Assembly (NCBI GenBank): GCA_050694215.1
Contig: JBOGXB010000013.1
Span: 1 to 36,245, forward strand
Source of the DNA: JBOGXB01 sp050694215
GTDB taxonomy: Bacteria > Actinomycetota > CADDZG01 > WHSQ01
DNA: 36,245 bases
Direction of reading: 5' to 3'
Each line of letters begins with the position of its first letter. Positions within the stretch are counted from its first letter, which is position 1. Below are positions 6,774 to 15,115 of the stretch, piece after piece. The notes beneath the pieces were generated by a model. That model worked only from the letters and a program-made list of their open reading frames with translations, was not told the origin of the DNA and ran no database searches. A program made the position numbers and the translations under genes.

Positions 6774-7880
6774 ATGGACCTAAAGCCCAAAGAGGACACC
6801 TACGTGCTGCTCGTCGACGACGAGGAGCTCGTGCGGCGATTGTTCCACAAGGTGCTCGACCGGCAGGGGTACCGCTGCATCGTGGCGGGCAGTTACGACG
6901 AGGCGCTGCAGCGACTCTCCGAGCAGGAGTTCGACCTCATCCTTACCGACATGGATATGCCGGGCCGCACCGGTCTCGATCTCCTGATGAAGATCTCAAC
7001 CGAGCACCCCGAGACGGCGTCGATTCTCATCACGGGCTTTGACGACCCCGGAGTTGCGGCGACGGCACTGGAGCTCGGCGCTTACGCGTACATGGTCAAG
7101 CCGTTCGAGAGCAACGAGTTAGTCATCGCGGTGGCGAGTGCGATGCGCAGGCGGACGGCCGAGAGCGCCTACCGCAATCAGATGGATCGTCTCGAACAGA
7201 TGGTTCGCCAACGCACCCAGGAGATGTGGAACTACGTCGCTCAGCTGGAGCAGGCCGAGAAAAGCATGAGGGCCGTGCAGGAAGAGACGATCCAGCGACT
7301 GTCCATGGCGGCCGAGTTCAGAGACGACGAGACCCCACGACACATCCAGCGCATGAGTAGGTACTGCTCGTTAATCGCGGATCGGATCGGCGAGGAGGCG
7401 GAGCGCTGCGAGCTCATCCGTGCGGCCGGGGCAATGCACGACGTCGGCAAGATCGGCATCCCCGACGTGATCCTCGCGAAGCCGGGGAAGCTCAACGACG
7501 ACGAGTGGGAGATCATGAAGCGTCACTGCGAGATCGGCCATCGCATCCTGTCGGGAACCACCTCAGAGGTCATGAACATGGCCGCAATCATCGCCCTGAC
7601 GCATCACGAGCACGTTGACGGGAGGGGGTATCCGCAGGGCCTGCGGGGTGACGAGATCCCGCTCGAGGGCAAGATCGCTGCGATCGCCGACGTGTTCGAT
7701 GCCTTGACCTCCGACAACGTCTACCGGGCTGCATTCCCGGTCGCCAAAGCGGTCGAGATGATGGAGGCGGGCCGGGGAACGCAATTCGATGCCGAGCTCC
7801 TCGACGTCTTCCTCGGTTCCCAGAACGTCGTGCTCGGCATCAAGGACCGCTACTCGGACGGCGTTCCCAACCTCGTCTAG
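6774..7880 (+). CDS. Response regulator with HD-GYP c-di-GMP phosphodiesterase domain
   Basis: 368-aa RpfG-like protein. N-terminal receiver domain (about 9-125): acidic pair D15/D16, phospho-acceptor D59 in LTDMDMPG, and K109 in VKPFE. A coiled-coil-like linker follows (about 130-170), then an HD-GYP domain with H222-D223 in MHDVGKIGIPD and HHEHVDGRGYP at 277-287, a near-complete match to HHExxDGxGYP. These motifs are those of active metal-dependent c-di-GMP phosphodiesterases. No sensor kinase gene is adjacent, so its partner is elsewhere. ATG at 6774 is preferred over the in-frame TTG at 6771; neither has a good Shine-Dalgarno. The upstream leader can fold extensively. Confidence 0.92.
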   Translation: MDLKPKEDTYVLLVDDEELVRRLFHKVLDRQGYRCIVAGSYDEALQRLSEQEFDLILTDMDMPGRTGLDLLMKISTEHPETASILITGFDDPGVAATALELGAYAYMVKPFESNELVIAVASAMRRRTAESAYRNQMDRLEQMVRQRTQEMWNYVAQLEQAEKSMRAVQEETIQRLSMAAEFRDDETPRHIQRMSRYCSLIADRIGEEAERCELIRAAGAMHDVGKIGIPDVILAKPGKLNDDEWEIMKRHCEIGHRILSGTTSEVMNMAAIIALTHHEHVDGRGYPQGLRGDEIPLEGKIAAIADVFDALTSDNVYRAAFPVAKAVEMMEAGRGTQFDAELLDVFLGSQNVVLGIKDRYSDGVPNLV

Positions 7881-7991
7881 CGCTAAATTCTCAAGAATTC
7901 GACACCGAGCTCGATTTCCTAGAGATTTCGGCAGTCCGGCGGTTGTTGTCTCCTTCGCTCACCCATCCTCGGACGGCCTAACATCGTTGCC
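7881..7991 (+). promoter_or_regulatory. Intergenic region with leaderless -10 for the RpiB-like gene
   Basis: TAACAT at 7979-7984 ends exactly 7 nt before the GTG at 7992, and no Shine-Dalgarno is present, so a leaderless transcript is likely. A small palindrome AATTCT-CA-AGAATT lies just after the HD-GYP stop; it is too short to call a terminator. Confidence 0.5.
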
Positions 7992-8426
7992 GTGAAGGTC
8001 GTGCTCGGCTCGGACGAGAAGAACGAGCTCACCGAAGCTATCGCCCAGGACCTCCGCAACAGGGGGCATGAGGTCGAGTTGGTGGGTCCTCCCGGTGGGC
8101 AGGACATCCAGTGGGCCGAGGTGGGGCGCACCGTGGGCGAAGCGGTAGCGACCGGAAGGGCCGCCACCGGAGTGCTCTTCTGCTGGACGGGAACGGGTGC
8201 GTCGATCGCGGCAAACAAGGTGACCGGAGCGCGGGCCGCGCTCTGCACGGACAAGGGCACCGCCGAGGGCGCGCGGAAGTGGAACGACGCTAACGTCTTG
8301 GTGATGAGCTTGCGCCTCACGAGCCCGACGGTTGCCGGCGAGATGCTCGACGCGTGGTTCGAGACGGAGCCAGACCCGTCGGAGGCCGAGAACATCGCGC
8401 GCCTCGAGCCAGACCTGAGCGGCTAG
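7992..8426 (+). CDS. RpiB/LacA/LacB-family sugar-phosphate isomerase-like protein
   Basis: 144 aa, the usual length of ribose-5-phosphate isomerase B. The catalytic-cysteine region is recognisable as GVLFCWTGTGASIAANK (canonical RpiB has ICGTGxGxSIAANK) and the later NDANVL motif is present. Two active-site positions differ from canonical RpiB: the N-terminal Asp-His pair reads SDEKN (His replaced by Glu) and the His of the HNDxN motif is Trp (RKWNDAN). These are residues used for sugar-ring opening and binding, so a different substrate, or loss of isomerase activity, is plausible. GTG start chosen by the leaderless promoter spacing. pncA follows 54 bp downstream with its own strong ribosome site. 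Confidence 0.75.
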   Translation: MKVVLGSDEKNELTEAIAQDLRNRGHEVELVGPPGGQDIQWAEVGRTVGEAVATGRAATGVLFCWTGTGASIAANKVTGARAALCTDKGTAEGARKWNDANVLVMSLRLTSPTVAGEMLDAWFETEPDPSEAENIARLEPDLSG

Positions 8427-8480
8427 AGATATCCGGCTTGAGCTTGCGCGGGGTCTCGAGGTAGGCAGGAGGAGAGGGTG

Positions 8481-9065
8481 ATGGTCACTTACGACGAGCG
8501 AACTGCTCTTGTCGTCGTCGATGTTCAGAACGACTTCGCCGATCCCAACGGGAGCCTCTACGTTCAGGAGGGCGAGAAGGTGGTGTCCGTGATCAACGAG
8601 CAGGTCGAGCAGGCACGATCGAACCGAGCGACGGTCGTCTACACGCAAGACTGGCATCCCCCGAGCACCCCGCACTTCCAGAAGGACGGAGGGATCTGGC
8701 CGGTGCATTGCGTGCAGGGGACGTGGGGGGCCGAGCTCCATCCCGATCTCGAGGTCTCCGGCGACGTGGTGAAGAAGGGGACCGGCGGTGAGGATGGCTA
8801 TTCGGGCTTCACCGTGCGCGATCCGGAGAGCGGTGAGAAGCAACAGACTCCGCTCGAGGAGATGCTCCGCGCCGGGGGCGTTGAGAAAGTCGTCATCGTC
8901 GGGCTCGCCACCGACTACTGCGTGAAGGAGACCGCGATCGATTCTGTGAGCAAGCGCTTCGCGACCACAGTGCTTACCGACGGCATCCGAGCAGTCGACC
9001 TGGAACCGGGGGACGGGGAGAGCGCGATCGAAGACATGCGTAAAGCCGGGGCCACTCTCGGATGA
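8481..9065 (+). CDS. pncA: Nicotinamidase
   Basis: 194-aa isochorismatase-fold amidohydrolase that converts nicotinamide to nicotinate in NAD salvage. The triad is D14 (VVVDVQNDF), a lysine at 98/99 (VVKKG) and C147 (GLATDYCVKETA). The metal site D57, H59, H65 is in QDWHPPSTPH. AGGAGG at 8467-8472 lies 8 nt before the ATG at 8481 and favours it over the GTG at 8478. Its stop overlaps the pncB start by 4 nt (ATGA), so the two consecutive salvage enzymes are co-translated. The assignment is strong because the next enzyme of the pathway is adjacent. Confidence 0.92.
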   Translation: MVTYDERTALVVVDVQNDFADPNGSLYVQEGEKVVSVINEQVEQARSNRATVVYTQDWHPPSTPHFQKDGGIWPVHCVQGTWGAELHPDLEVSGDVVKKGTGGEDGYSGFTVRDPESGEKQQTPLEEMLRAGGVEKVVIVGLATDYCVKETAIDSVSKRFATTVLTDGIRAVDLEPGDGESAIEDMRKAGATLG

Positions 9066-10414
9066 GTGACGACTGGGTCACCGGCTCGAACTCGGGGCTC
9101 CTGACCGATCTCTACGAGATCACGATGGCGGCGAGCTATCACGAGCAGGGCATGACCGGCCAAGCCACCTTCGACCTCTTCGTGCGGGAGCTGCCTGCAA
9201 GCCGGAACTTCTTGATCGTAGGTGGGCTCGAGCAAGCACTCGACTATCTCGAAGGCCTCTCATTCGATGAGGAGGCGACCGATTACCTTCGCTCGTTGCG
9301 TATGTTCGACGAGAGCTTCCTCGAATATCTGCGAGGGTTCGAGTTCACGGGTGAGGTGTGGGCCGTGCCCGAGGGTGAGGCCGTCTTCCCACCCGAGCCC
9401 ATAGTGCGCGTAACCGCTCCGATGATCGAGGCTCAGATCGTCGAAACGTTCCTGCTGAACTGCATCACCTTCCAGACGATGATTGCTTCGAAGGCTGCGC
9501 GCGTATCCCTCGCTTGTGGTGACAAGAGGTTCGTCGACTTCTCGTTACGCCGGGATCATGGTGCGGACGCGGGCCTCAAGGGGGCGAGAGCATCGTTCAT
9601 CGGAGGAGCTTCCGGCACCTCCAACGTTCTGGCGGGAATGACGTACGGGATTCCGGTCAGCGGGACCATGGCGCACTCCTACATCATGGCGTTCGAGAGC
9701 GAGACCGAGGCGTTCCGCGCGTATGCGCGCCAGTTCCCCGAACGTGCCGTCCTGTTGATCGACACCTTCGATTCCGAGGAGGGAGCGCGACGAGCAGCGC
9801 AGGTCGCCAAGGAGCTCTCCTCGGAAGGGATCCAGGTCAATGGAGTCCGCCTCGATTCGGGGGATCTCGGCCCCCTTGCGCGCTCGGTCCGGAAGATCCT
9901 CGACGAGGCGGGGCTCGGCGAGATGCAGATCTTCCTCTCGGGCGATCTCGACGAGTACCGGATCAAGTCGTTGCTGGAGGAAGGGGCACCGGTGGATGCA
10001 TTTGGTGTCGGCACGCAGATGGGGACGTCGGCGGATGCGCCCGCCCTCGGGGGCGTGTACAAGCTGGTAGAGGACGAACGGGGGCCGAAGATAAAGCTGT
10101 CCACCGGAAAAGCGACGCTTCCGGGCCGCAAGCAGGTGTTCCGGTTCCAAAACGAGATCTTCGACTACGACCTGATCGGGCTCGAAGGAGAAGAGGTGCC
10201 CGGGTCGCGACCGCTGCTCGAGAAGGTTATGGAGAGTGGGCGCCGCCTCGCCGAACCCGAGCCGCTCGAAGCCCTACAGGAGAGATGCCGAAGCGCGCTC
10301 GGTCTCTTGCCACCGCGGCTCAAGCACCTGGAGCCGGCGCGCCGGCCCTATCAGGTTCAACGTTCGACGCGCCTGGACGAGCTCGTACGCGACATGCGCC
10401 AGGTGGCGCGCTAG
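9062..10414 (+). CDS. pncB: Nicotinate phosphoribosyltransferase
   Basis: 450-aa enzyme making nicotinate mononucleotide from nicotinate and PRPP, the step after PncA. Family features: N-terminal LLTDLYEITMAASY (residues 13-26), FSLRRDHGADAG at 160-171, the loop GTMAHSYIMAF with H205 corresponding to the phosphorylated His of the family, and RLDSGDLGPLAR in the phosphoribosyl-binding part. Length agrees with the bacterial short type. It starts within the pncA stop (ATGA). It converges on the LURP-one-like gene with only 14 bp between stops; no terminator hairpin fits in that gap. Confidence 0.93.
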   Translation: MSDDWVTGSNSGLLTDLYEITMAASYHEQGMTGQATFDLFVRELPASRNFLIVGGLEQALDYLEGLSFDEEATDYLRSLRMFDESFLEYLRGFEFTGEVWAVPEGEAVFPPEPIVRVTAPMIEAQIVETFLLNCITFQTMIASKAARVSLACGDKRFVDFSLRRDHGADAGLKGARASFIGGASGTSNVLAGMTYGIPVSGTMAHSYIMAFESETEAFRAYARQFPERAVLLIDTFDSEEGARRAAQVAKELSSEGIQVNGVRLDSGDLGPLARSVRKILDEAGLGEMQIFLSGDLDEYRIKSLLEEGAPVDAFGVGTQMGTSADAPALGGVYKLVEDERGPKIKLSTGKATLPGRKQVFRFQNEIFDYDLIGLEGEEVPGSRPLLEKVMESGRRLAEPEPLEALQERCRSALGLLPPRLKHLEPARRPYQVQRSTRLDELVRDMRQVAR

Positions 10415-10428
10415 GCCACCTGAGAACG

Positions 10429-11028
10429 TTAGTAATCCTTCTGCTTCATGATCGTGTCTATCGCCAGGGCCGTGGCCGCGGCCAGGCTCCTCAGGGGGTC
10501 GGTGAGCTCCGGTGGGAGCTCGACTGCGTAGGTGTCGGCGTCGGTAAACAGCTCTCGCGCCAGTCCGCGCCACTTCTTCGAGATGCGCGCAACCTCGACC
10601 CCGTTGCGATCCTCGATGCGGAAATCCTTGGCCCGCCAGTTCTCTGCGATGGCCGACCCGACCTCCATTCCGGCGGCGTCTCGCATCGCGAACCGAGCCT
10701 TGCCCACTCGAATCCGCTTCGAGACGTCACCGATGGGCTGGCCGTCCGGACGACTCACCTTGGCGGTGATGCGAAACCACGGCTTGCGAATGTGGAGGAC
10801 CGGCATGCCGGCGGCATCGCTGACCTCCAACGTGACCGGCAGCCCAACGTCGGCATCGCTGAATATCCGGAGGAGCTTGGTCAGTAACGACTGGTTGATC
10901 TGTGTTACGGACCCGATTCGTTGGCCGTTCCCGTCGAGGATGGCAAACTCATTCTTAAGCTCGAACAGCTTCGTCTTCTGATTGATCACCAGCGCGGGCT
11001 GGGACAGCAAGCCGTCACTCGAGTGCAT
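10429..11028 (-). CDS. LURP-one-related / phospholipid-scramblase-like protein
   Basis: 199-aa protein with the twelve-strand tubby-like pattern of LURP-one and scramblase-related proteins: repeated short strands such as ALVINQKTKLFELKNEF, FAILDGNGQRIGSV, PVLHIRKPWFRITAKV, FRIEDRNGVEVARISKKW, then a hydrophobic C-terminal helix (LRSLAAATALAIDTIM). The function of bacterial members is not established; the fold is associated with membrane or phosphoinositide binding in eukaryotes. The start at ATG 11028 has a purine-rich ribosome site (GGAAGGGGAAG) just upstream. It is transcribed divergently from ctaC across 154 bp. Confidence 0.75.
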   Translation of the reverse strand: MHSSDGLLSQPALVINQKTKLFELKNEFAILDGNGQRIGSVTQINQSLLTKLLRIFSDADVGLPVTLEVSDAAGMPVLHIRKPWFRITAKVSRPDGQPIGDVSKRIRVGKARFAMRDAAGMEVGSAIAENWRAKDFRIEDRNGVEVARISKKWRGLARELFTDADTYAVELPPELTDPLRSLAAATALAIDTIMKQKDY

Positions 11029-11182
11029 CTCTTCCCCTTCCGGCGTTTGGATGGGACGCGCGAACCTCTATCGTCCGCCGTTAGGCTCCTCCCGGCAAGG
11101 TATCCGTTGCCGTGGCATGTGCGGTGGGGTTTTCCGACCCTTGACGGGGGGTCTAAGGGGCTTGAACTCGGCGCGGCGGCGA

Positions 11183-12163
11183 ATGTGGAAGTGGTCGCTG
11201 ATCTTCGCCCTGCTCGTCGGATGCGGGCAGGAGGGAACCCCTTCGGTCCTCGACCCGCATGGACCCGGGGCTCGCCGGATCGAGGGACTGTGGTGGTTGA
11301 TGTTGTGGATCTCCGTCGCGGTCTTCGGCGTGGTGCTCGCGTTCCTGGTCGCCGCGGTCGTGAAGGCAAGGAGCAAGGACGCCGCGCCCACGGCTCGTGC
11401 GCGATGGGGTGAACCGTTCGTCGTGATCAGCGGAGTCGTCATCCCATCGCTCGTCCTCATAGCCGTCTTCGTCGTGAGTCTGCGAGACATGGCGGCGCTG
11501 TCTTCTCCAGAAGAGGAGCCGAGACTGACCATCGAGGTCGTAGGCCACGACTGGTGGTGGGAGGTCGTGTACCCGGAGTCGGGTGCAGTGACCGCCAACG
11601 AGATTCACATCCCCGTGGGAGAGCCCGTCCGGCTGGAGTTGACTACCGACGACGTCATCCACAGCTTCTGGGTGCCGCAGCTTCAGGCCAAGACCGACCT
11701 CATCCCGGGTCAGACGAACGAGATGTGGTTGGAGGCGGACGAGCCCGGCAGATACCGCGGTCAGTGCGCGGAATACTGCGGGCTCCAGCACGCCAACATG
11801 ATCTTCTACGTCGTGGCCGAGCCGTCCGGCGACTTTCAGGGATGGCTCTCCGAGCAGGCCGGCGACGCCTCGGAACCTCAGGACTTCGGCGCCGCTGCGG
11901 GCAGGGAGGTGTTCCTCAACACCACCTGCGCCGGCTGTCATGCCATCCGGGGCACCGAAGCGGACGCGATGCTCGGCCCCGATCTCACTCACCTGGCGGG
12001 GCGGGACACCATCGCTGCCGGCGTCCTCGACAACACCCGCGGTGATCTGGCGAGCTGGATCGTCGATCCGCAAGGCGTGAAGCCGGGTGCGACGATGCCG
12101 CCCACGAGCCTCACCGCCGACGAGCTGGAGAACCTGCTCGACTACCTGGAGCAACTTGAGTGA
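11183..12163 (+). CDS. ctaC: Cytochrome c oxidase subunit II fused to cytochrome c (caa3 type)
   Basis: 326-aa subunit carrying the CuA centre and a fused cytochrome c domain, so it can take electrons directly from cytochrome c. The N-terminus MWKWSLIFALLVGC is a lipoprotein signal (Cys14). Two membrane helices lie at about 36-60 and 78-100. CuA ligands are H160, C195, E197, C199, H203 and M206 (CAEYCGLQHANM). The C-terminal domain (about 235-326) binds heme c through C249-C252-H253 (CAGCH), with M305 as probable sixth ligand. ATG 11183 is chosen because it begins the signal peptide; no strong Shine-Dalgarno is seen. First gene of the respiratory block. Confidence 0.93.
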   Translation: MWKWSLIFALLVGCGQEGTPSVLDPHGPGARRIEGLWWLMLWISVAVFGVVLAFLVAAVVKARSKDAAPTARARWGEPFVVISGVVIPSLVLIAVFVVSLRDMAALSSPEEEPRLTIEVVGHDWWWEVVYPESGAVTANEIHIPVGEPVRLELTTDDVIHSFWVPQLQAKTDLIPGQTNEMWLEADEPGRYRGQCAEYCGLQHANMIFYVVAEPSGDFQGWLSEQAGDASEPQDFGAAAGREVFLNTTCAGCHAIRGTEADAMLGPDLTHLAGRDTIAAGVLDNTRGDLASWIVDPQGVKPGATMPPTSLTADELENLLDYLEQLE

Positions 12164-12186
12164 TGCACTACCGGGCGGAGCATTAG

Positions 12187-14070
12187 ATGGCGACGATCGC
12201 GGAGCGGCTGGAGGTCATCTGGGGTGGGAAGCCGGGCCTCGCCTCCTGGCTAATGACCGTGGACCACAAAAGGATCGGGCTCCGCTACCTGTACACGGGC
12301 ATCGCATTCTTCGTCATCGGAGGGATAGAGGCCCTCATACTGAGGACCCAGCTCACGCAGGCGAACCTCGACATCCTCGACCCGGAGGCGTACAACCAGC
12401 TGTTCTCGATGCACGGGACGACGATGATGTTCCTTTTCGCGGTCCCGGCACTCTCGGGCTTCGGGAACTTCTTCGTGCCCTTGATGATCGGCAGTCGGGA
12501 CATGGCGTTCCCTCGGCTGAACTCATTCGGGTACTGGGCCTTCCTCGGCTCGGGCATATTCATGTACTCGAGCTTCCTCGTCGGCAGCGCACCCAATAAC
12601 GGTTGGTTCAACTACGTGCCCCTGGGCGGCACCGAATACACGCCCGGCGTGAACATCGATTTCTACGTTCTCGGCCTCGTCTTCCTCGGCGTCTCGACCA
12701 CGGGGGGAGCAATCAACTTCGTGGTGACGATCCTGAAGCTTCGAGCTCCGGGCATGTCGATCAACCGGATGCCCATCTTCGTTTGGGGGGAGCTGGCCCT
12801 GGGTCTTGCCATCGTGTTCGCCCAGCCCGCTCTGACGACGGGTCTCGTCATGCTCGAGCTCGACCGCAAGTTCGGGTTCAACTTCTTCGACGCGCGGGCC
12901 GGCGGCGATCCGGTGCTGTGGCAGCACCTCTTTTGGATCTTCGGCCATCCGTGGGTGTACATCATCGTGCTCCCGGCGTTCGGCCTTGTGTCGATGATGA
13001 TCCCGGTCTTATCCGGGCGCCGGATCATCGGCTACACGTACATCGTCCTCGCCGAGATGGCCGTCGCTCTAATCGGGTTCGGCGTCTGGGCCCACCACAT
13101 GTTCGCGGTCGGCATCCCCCAGATAGCGCTGAGCTTCATCTCGGCGTCGAGCTTCCTCGTCACGATCCCGAGCGCGATCCAGGTATTCGCGTGGCTTGCA
13201 ACTCTCGTTGCGGGCAAGCCACAGCTCAAGACGCCCATGCTCTTCGTGCTCGGTTTCATCGTCATATTCGTCATCGGCGGCCTGTCGGGCGTGATGTTCG
13301 CGGCCATCCCCTTCGATCAGCAGACCACGGACTCTTACTTCGTCGTAGCTCACTTCCACTACGTGCTCATCGGGGGAGCGGTCTTCCCGATCTTCGGGGG
13401 GCTCTATTACTGGTTGCCGAAGATGACCGGAAGGCTCTTGAGCGAAGGCCTTGGGAAAGTCAGCTTCTGGCTCATGTTCGTAGGCTTCAACCTCGCGTTC
13501 TTCCCGATGCACATCTCCGGCCTCCTGGGGCAGCCCCGGCGCACGTACACGTACGAGGGCGGGCTCGGTTGGGATGTCTGGAACCTGCTGGCAACGATCG
13601 GGTCGTTCGTCCTTGCCCTCGGCGTCCTCGTCACCCTGGTGAACTGGTTCCGCAGCGCGGGGTTCGGCCCGCCTGCCGGAGACGATCCATGGGGGGGCGA
13701 GACGCTGGAGTGGAGCACCACCTCTCCGCCTCCCGAGTACAACTTCGAGACGATCCCGGCCGTGCGCAGCTTGCATCCGATGTGGGACCAGCCTGAGCTG
13801 CACAAAGGCCCGCAGCGGCCCGAGGACGGTGCGTATGTGCTGGCTGATGGTCACGAGACGCTGGGCACGAGCATGCTCGACGCCGGCCCTCAGGCGATCC
13901 TTCGCATGCCGCACGAATCGCCGTGGCCCGTGGCCTTGACCGTCGCACTCATGGCCACCCTCTACGGCGTGCTCGTCGACGCTTACGTCTTCGCGGGGTT
14001 GGGTGCGGTGGCCTGCCTCGCAGCCGTCGCCGGATGGTTCTGGCCGAGAGGGGAGACGCAGGAGACATGA
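12187..14070 (+). CDS. ctaD: Cytochrome c oxidase subunit I, with unusual proton-channel residues
   Basis: 627-aa heme-copper oxidase catalytic subunit. Heme and copper ligands are intact: low-spin heme His in MHGTTMMF, CuB His and cross-link Tyr in FGHPWVY, CuB His pair in VWAHHMF, and the heme a3/a His pair in VVAHFHYVL. Three conserved positions are unusual: the D-channel Glu of GHPEV is Trp (TGG codon), the K-channel Lys of PTGIK is Gln (PSAIQ, CAG codon), and the HD pair before TY(F/Y)VVAHFHY is TD. It also lacks the YS motif of A2-type enzymes. The last ~90 residues extend past the normal end and add about two hydrophobic helices (from SPWPVALTVALMA on), perhaps a fused small subunit. 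GGCGGAG upstream is a plausible ribosome site. Confidence 0.93.
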   Translation: MATIAERLEVIWGGKPGLASWLMTVDHKRIGLRYLYTGIAFFVIGGIEALILRTQLTQANLDILDPEAYNQLFSMHGTTMMFLFAVPALSGFGNFFVPLMIGSRDMAFPRLNSFGYWAFLGSGIFMYSSFLVGSAPNNGWFNYVPLGGTEYTPGVNIDFYVLGLVFLGVSTTGGAINFVVTILKLRAPGMSINRMPIFVWGELALGLAIVFAQPALTTGLVMLELDRKFGFNFFDARAGGDPVLWQHLFWIFGHPWVYIIVLPAFGLVSMMIPVLSGRRIIGYTYIVLAEMAVALIGFGVWAHHMFAVGIPQIALSFISASSFLVTIPSAIQVFAWLATLVAGKPQLKTPMLFVLGFIVIFVIGGLSGVMFAAIPFDQQTTDSYFVVAHFHYVLIGGAVFPIFGGLYYWLPKMTGRLLSEGLGKVSFWLMFVGFNLAFFPMHISGLLGQPRRTYTYEGGLGWDVWNLLATIGSFVLALGVLVTLVNWFRSAGFGPPAGDDPWGGETLEWSTTSPPPEYNFETIPAVRSLHPMWDQPELHKGPQRPEDGAYVLADGHETLGTSMLDAGPQAILRMPHESPWPVALTVALMATLYGVLVDAYVFAGLGAVACLAAVAGWFWPRGETQET

Positions 14071-14693
14071 CGAGCTACGAGCTGCCCGCCGACGAGATCC
14101 GAGAGGACGTGCTTCCGCGCCATGCGTCGGGATCGAGCTCGCCGGGGTGGTGGGGCATGGTCATGCTGATCGCGACCGAGGCGATGCTGTTCGGCACGCT
14201 GATCGCCAGTTACTTCTACCTTCGGTTCAGGAGCGGGCCCGTGTGGCCGCCCGACGGAATCGAGGTGCCTACCATCGGTCTGCCCTTGCTCATGAGCGTG
14301 ATCCTGTGGTCCTCGAGCATTCCCGTGCACATCGCGGATAGGGCGATCCGTCGGAACCGTCAAGGATTGACGAGGCTGGGCCTCGCAGCGGGTTTCGTCT
14401 TGGGGGCCGTCTTCCTGACGATGCAGCTGGTCATCGAGTATCCCGAGAAGCTCGCGGAGTTCGGGCCGACGACAAACGCGTACGGATCTTTGTTCTTCAC
14501 GCTCACCGGCTTCCACGGTACCCACGTCCTCATCGGACTGATGATCAGTCTCTGGACGCAAGTGCGCGCTTGGAGGGGAGCATTCGATGCGACGCGTCAT
14601 GTCACCATCCAGAACTTCGCCATGTACTGGCACTTCGTCGATGTGGTGTGGTTGTTCGTCCTGTTGACCATCTATCTGTCACCGAACCTGTGA
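14067..14693 (+). CDS. ctaE: Cytochrome c oxidase subunit III
   Basis: 208-aa membrane protein of the oxidase. ATEAMLFGTLIASYFYLR carries the conserved Glu of helix III, GFHGTHVLIGL the conserved His region, and MYWHFVDVVWLFVLLTIYL the standard C-terminal WHFVDxVW motif. It has about five helices, i.e. the short bacterial form without the first two helices of the seven-helix type. The ATG at 14067 overlaps the ctaD stop (ATGA) and has GGAG just upstream, which rules out the longer frame from 13923. Confidence 0.94.
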   Translation: MTSYELPADEIREDVLPRHASGSSSPGWWGMVMLIATEAMLFGTLIASYFYLRFRSGPVWPPDGIEVPTIGLPLLMSVILWSSSIPVHIADRAIRRNRQGLTRLGLAAGFVLGAVFLTMQLVIEYPEKLAEFGPTTNAYGSLFFTLTGFHGTHVLIGLMISLWTQVRAWRGAFDATRHVTIQNFAMYWHFVDVVWLFVLLTIYLSPNL

Positions 14694-15115
14694 TGGCCAA
14701 GTCTCGAACGGACGCGATGAGAAAGGCCATTTCGAAGGCGGAGGGTCGGGGATCGGCTCTCCTGTGGATCGGCATTATCGCCGGCCCCGCCGCCTGGAGC
14801 GTCGAGATGATCGTCGGCTACGGAGTCGAGGAGATCGCCTGTAGCTCGGGAACCGTCGGCGAGGAGATCGAAGGCGTAGGGGTGGAGCCCATCATCGTGC
14901 TGCTCACCCTCATCCTCGGTGTGGTTACGGGGGCCGCGGGTCTCCTTGCATTCGGTTGCCTGCGCCGGCTCAGGTCTTCGGGGGAGACGGCGACGAGTGG
15001 GCGTGCGGAGTGGATGGCGATCGTGGGGATCGCAACCAGCGCCATCTTCTTGATCATGATCCTCGTTAACCTCTTCTCGGTCGTGTACCTGGGAGTGTGT
15101 GAGGGATCGCTATGA
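14693..15115 (+). CDS. Small three-helix membrane protein in the oxidase operon
   Basis: 140-aa protein with three predicted membrane helices: ALLWIGIIAGPAAWSVEMIV, IIVLLTLILGVVTGAAGLLAF and AIVGIATSAIFLIMILVNLF. Cysteines occur in the first exported loop (IACSS) and near the C-terminus (GVCEGSL). I do not recognise a named family; GPAAWSVEMIVGY resembles uncharacterised membrane proteins often found beside caa3 oxidases. Its start overlaps the ctaE stop by one base (TGATG) and its stop overlaps the ctaG start (ATGA), so it is co-translated with the oxidase and may be an accessory or assembly subunit (inference). Confidence 0.7.
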   Translation: MAKSRTDAMRKAISKAEGRGSALLWIGIIAGPAAWSVEMIVGYGVEEIACSSGTVGEEIEGVGVEPIIVLLTLILGVVTGAAGLLAFGCLRRLRSSGETATSGRAEWMAIVGIATSAIFLIMILVNLFSVVYLGVCEGSL

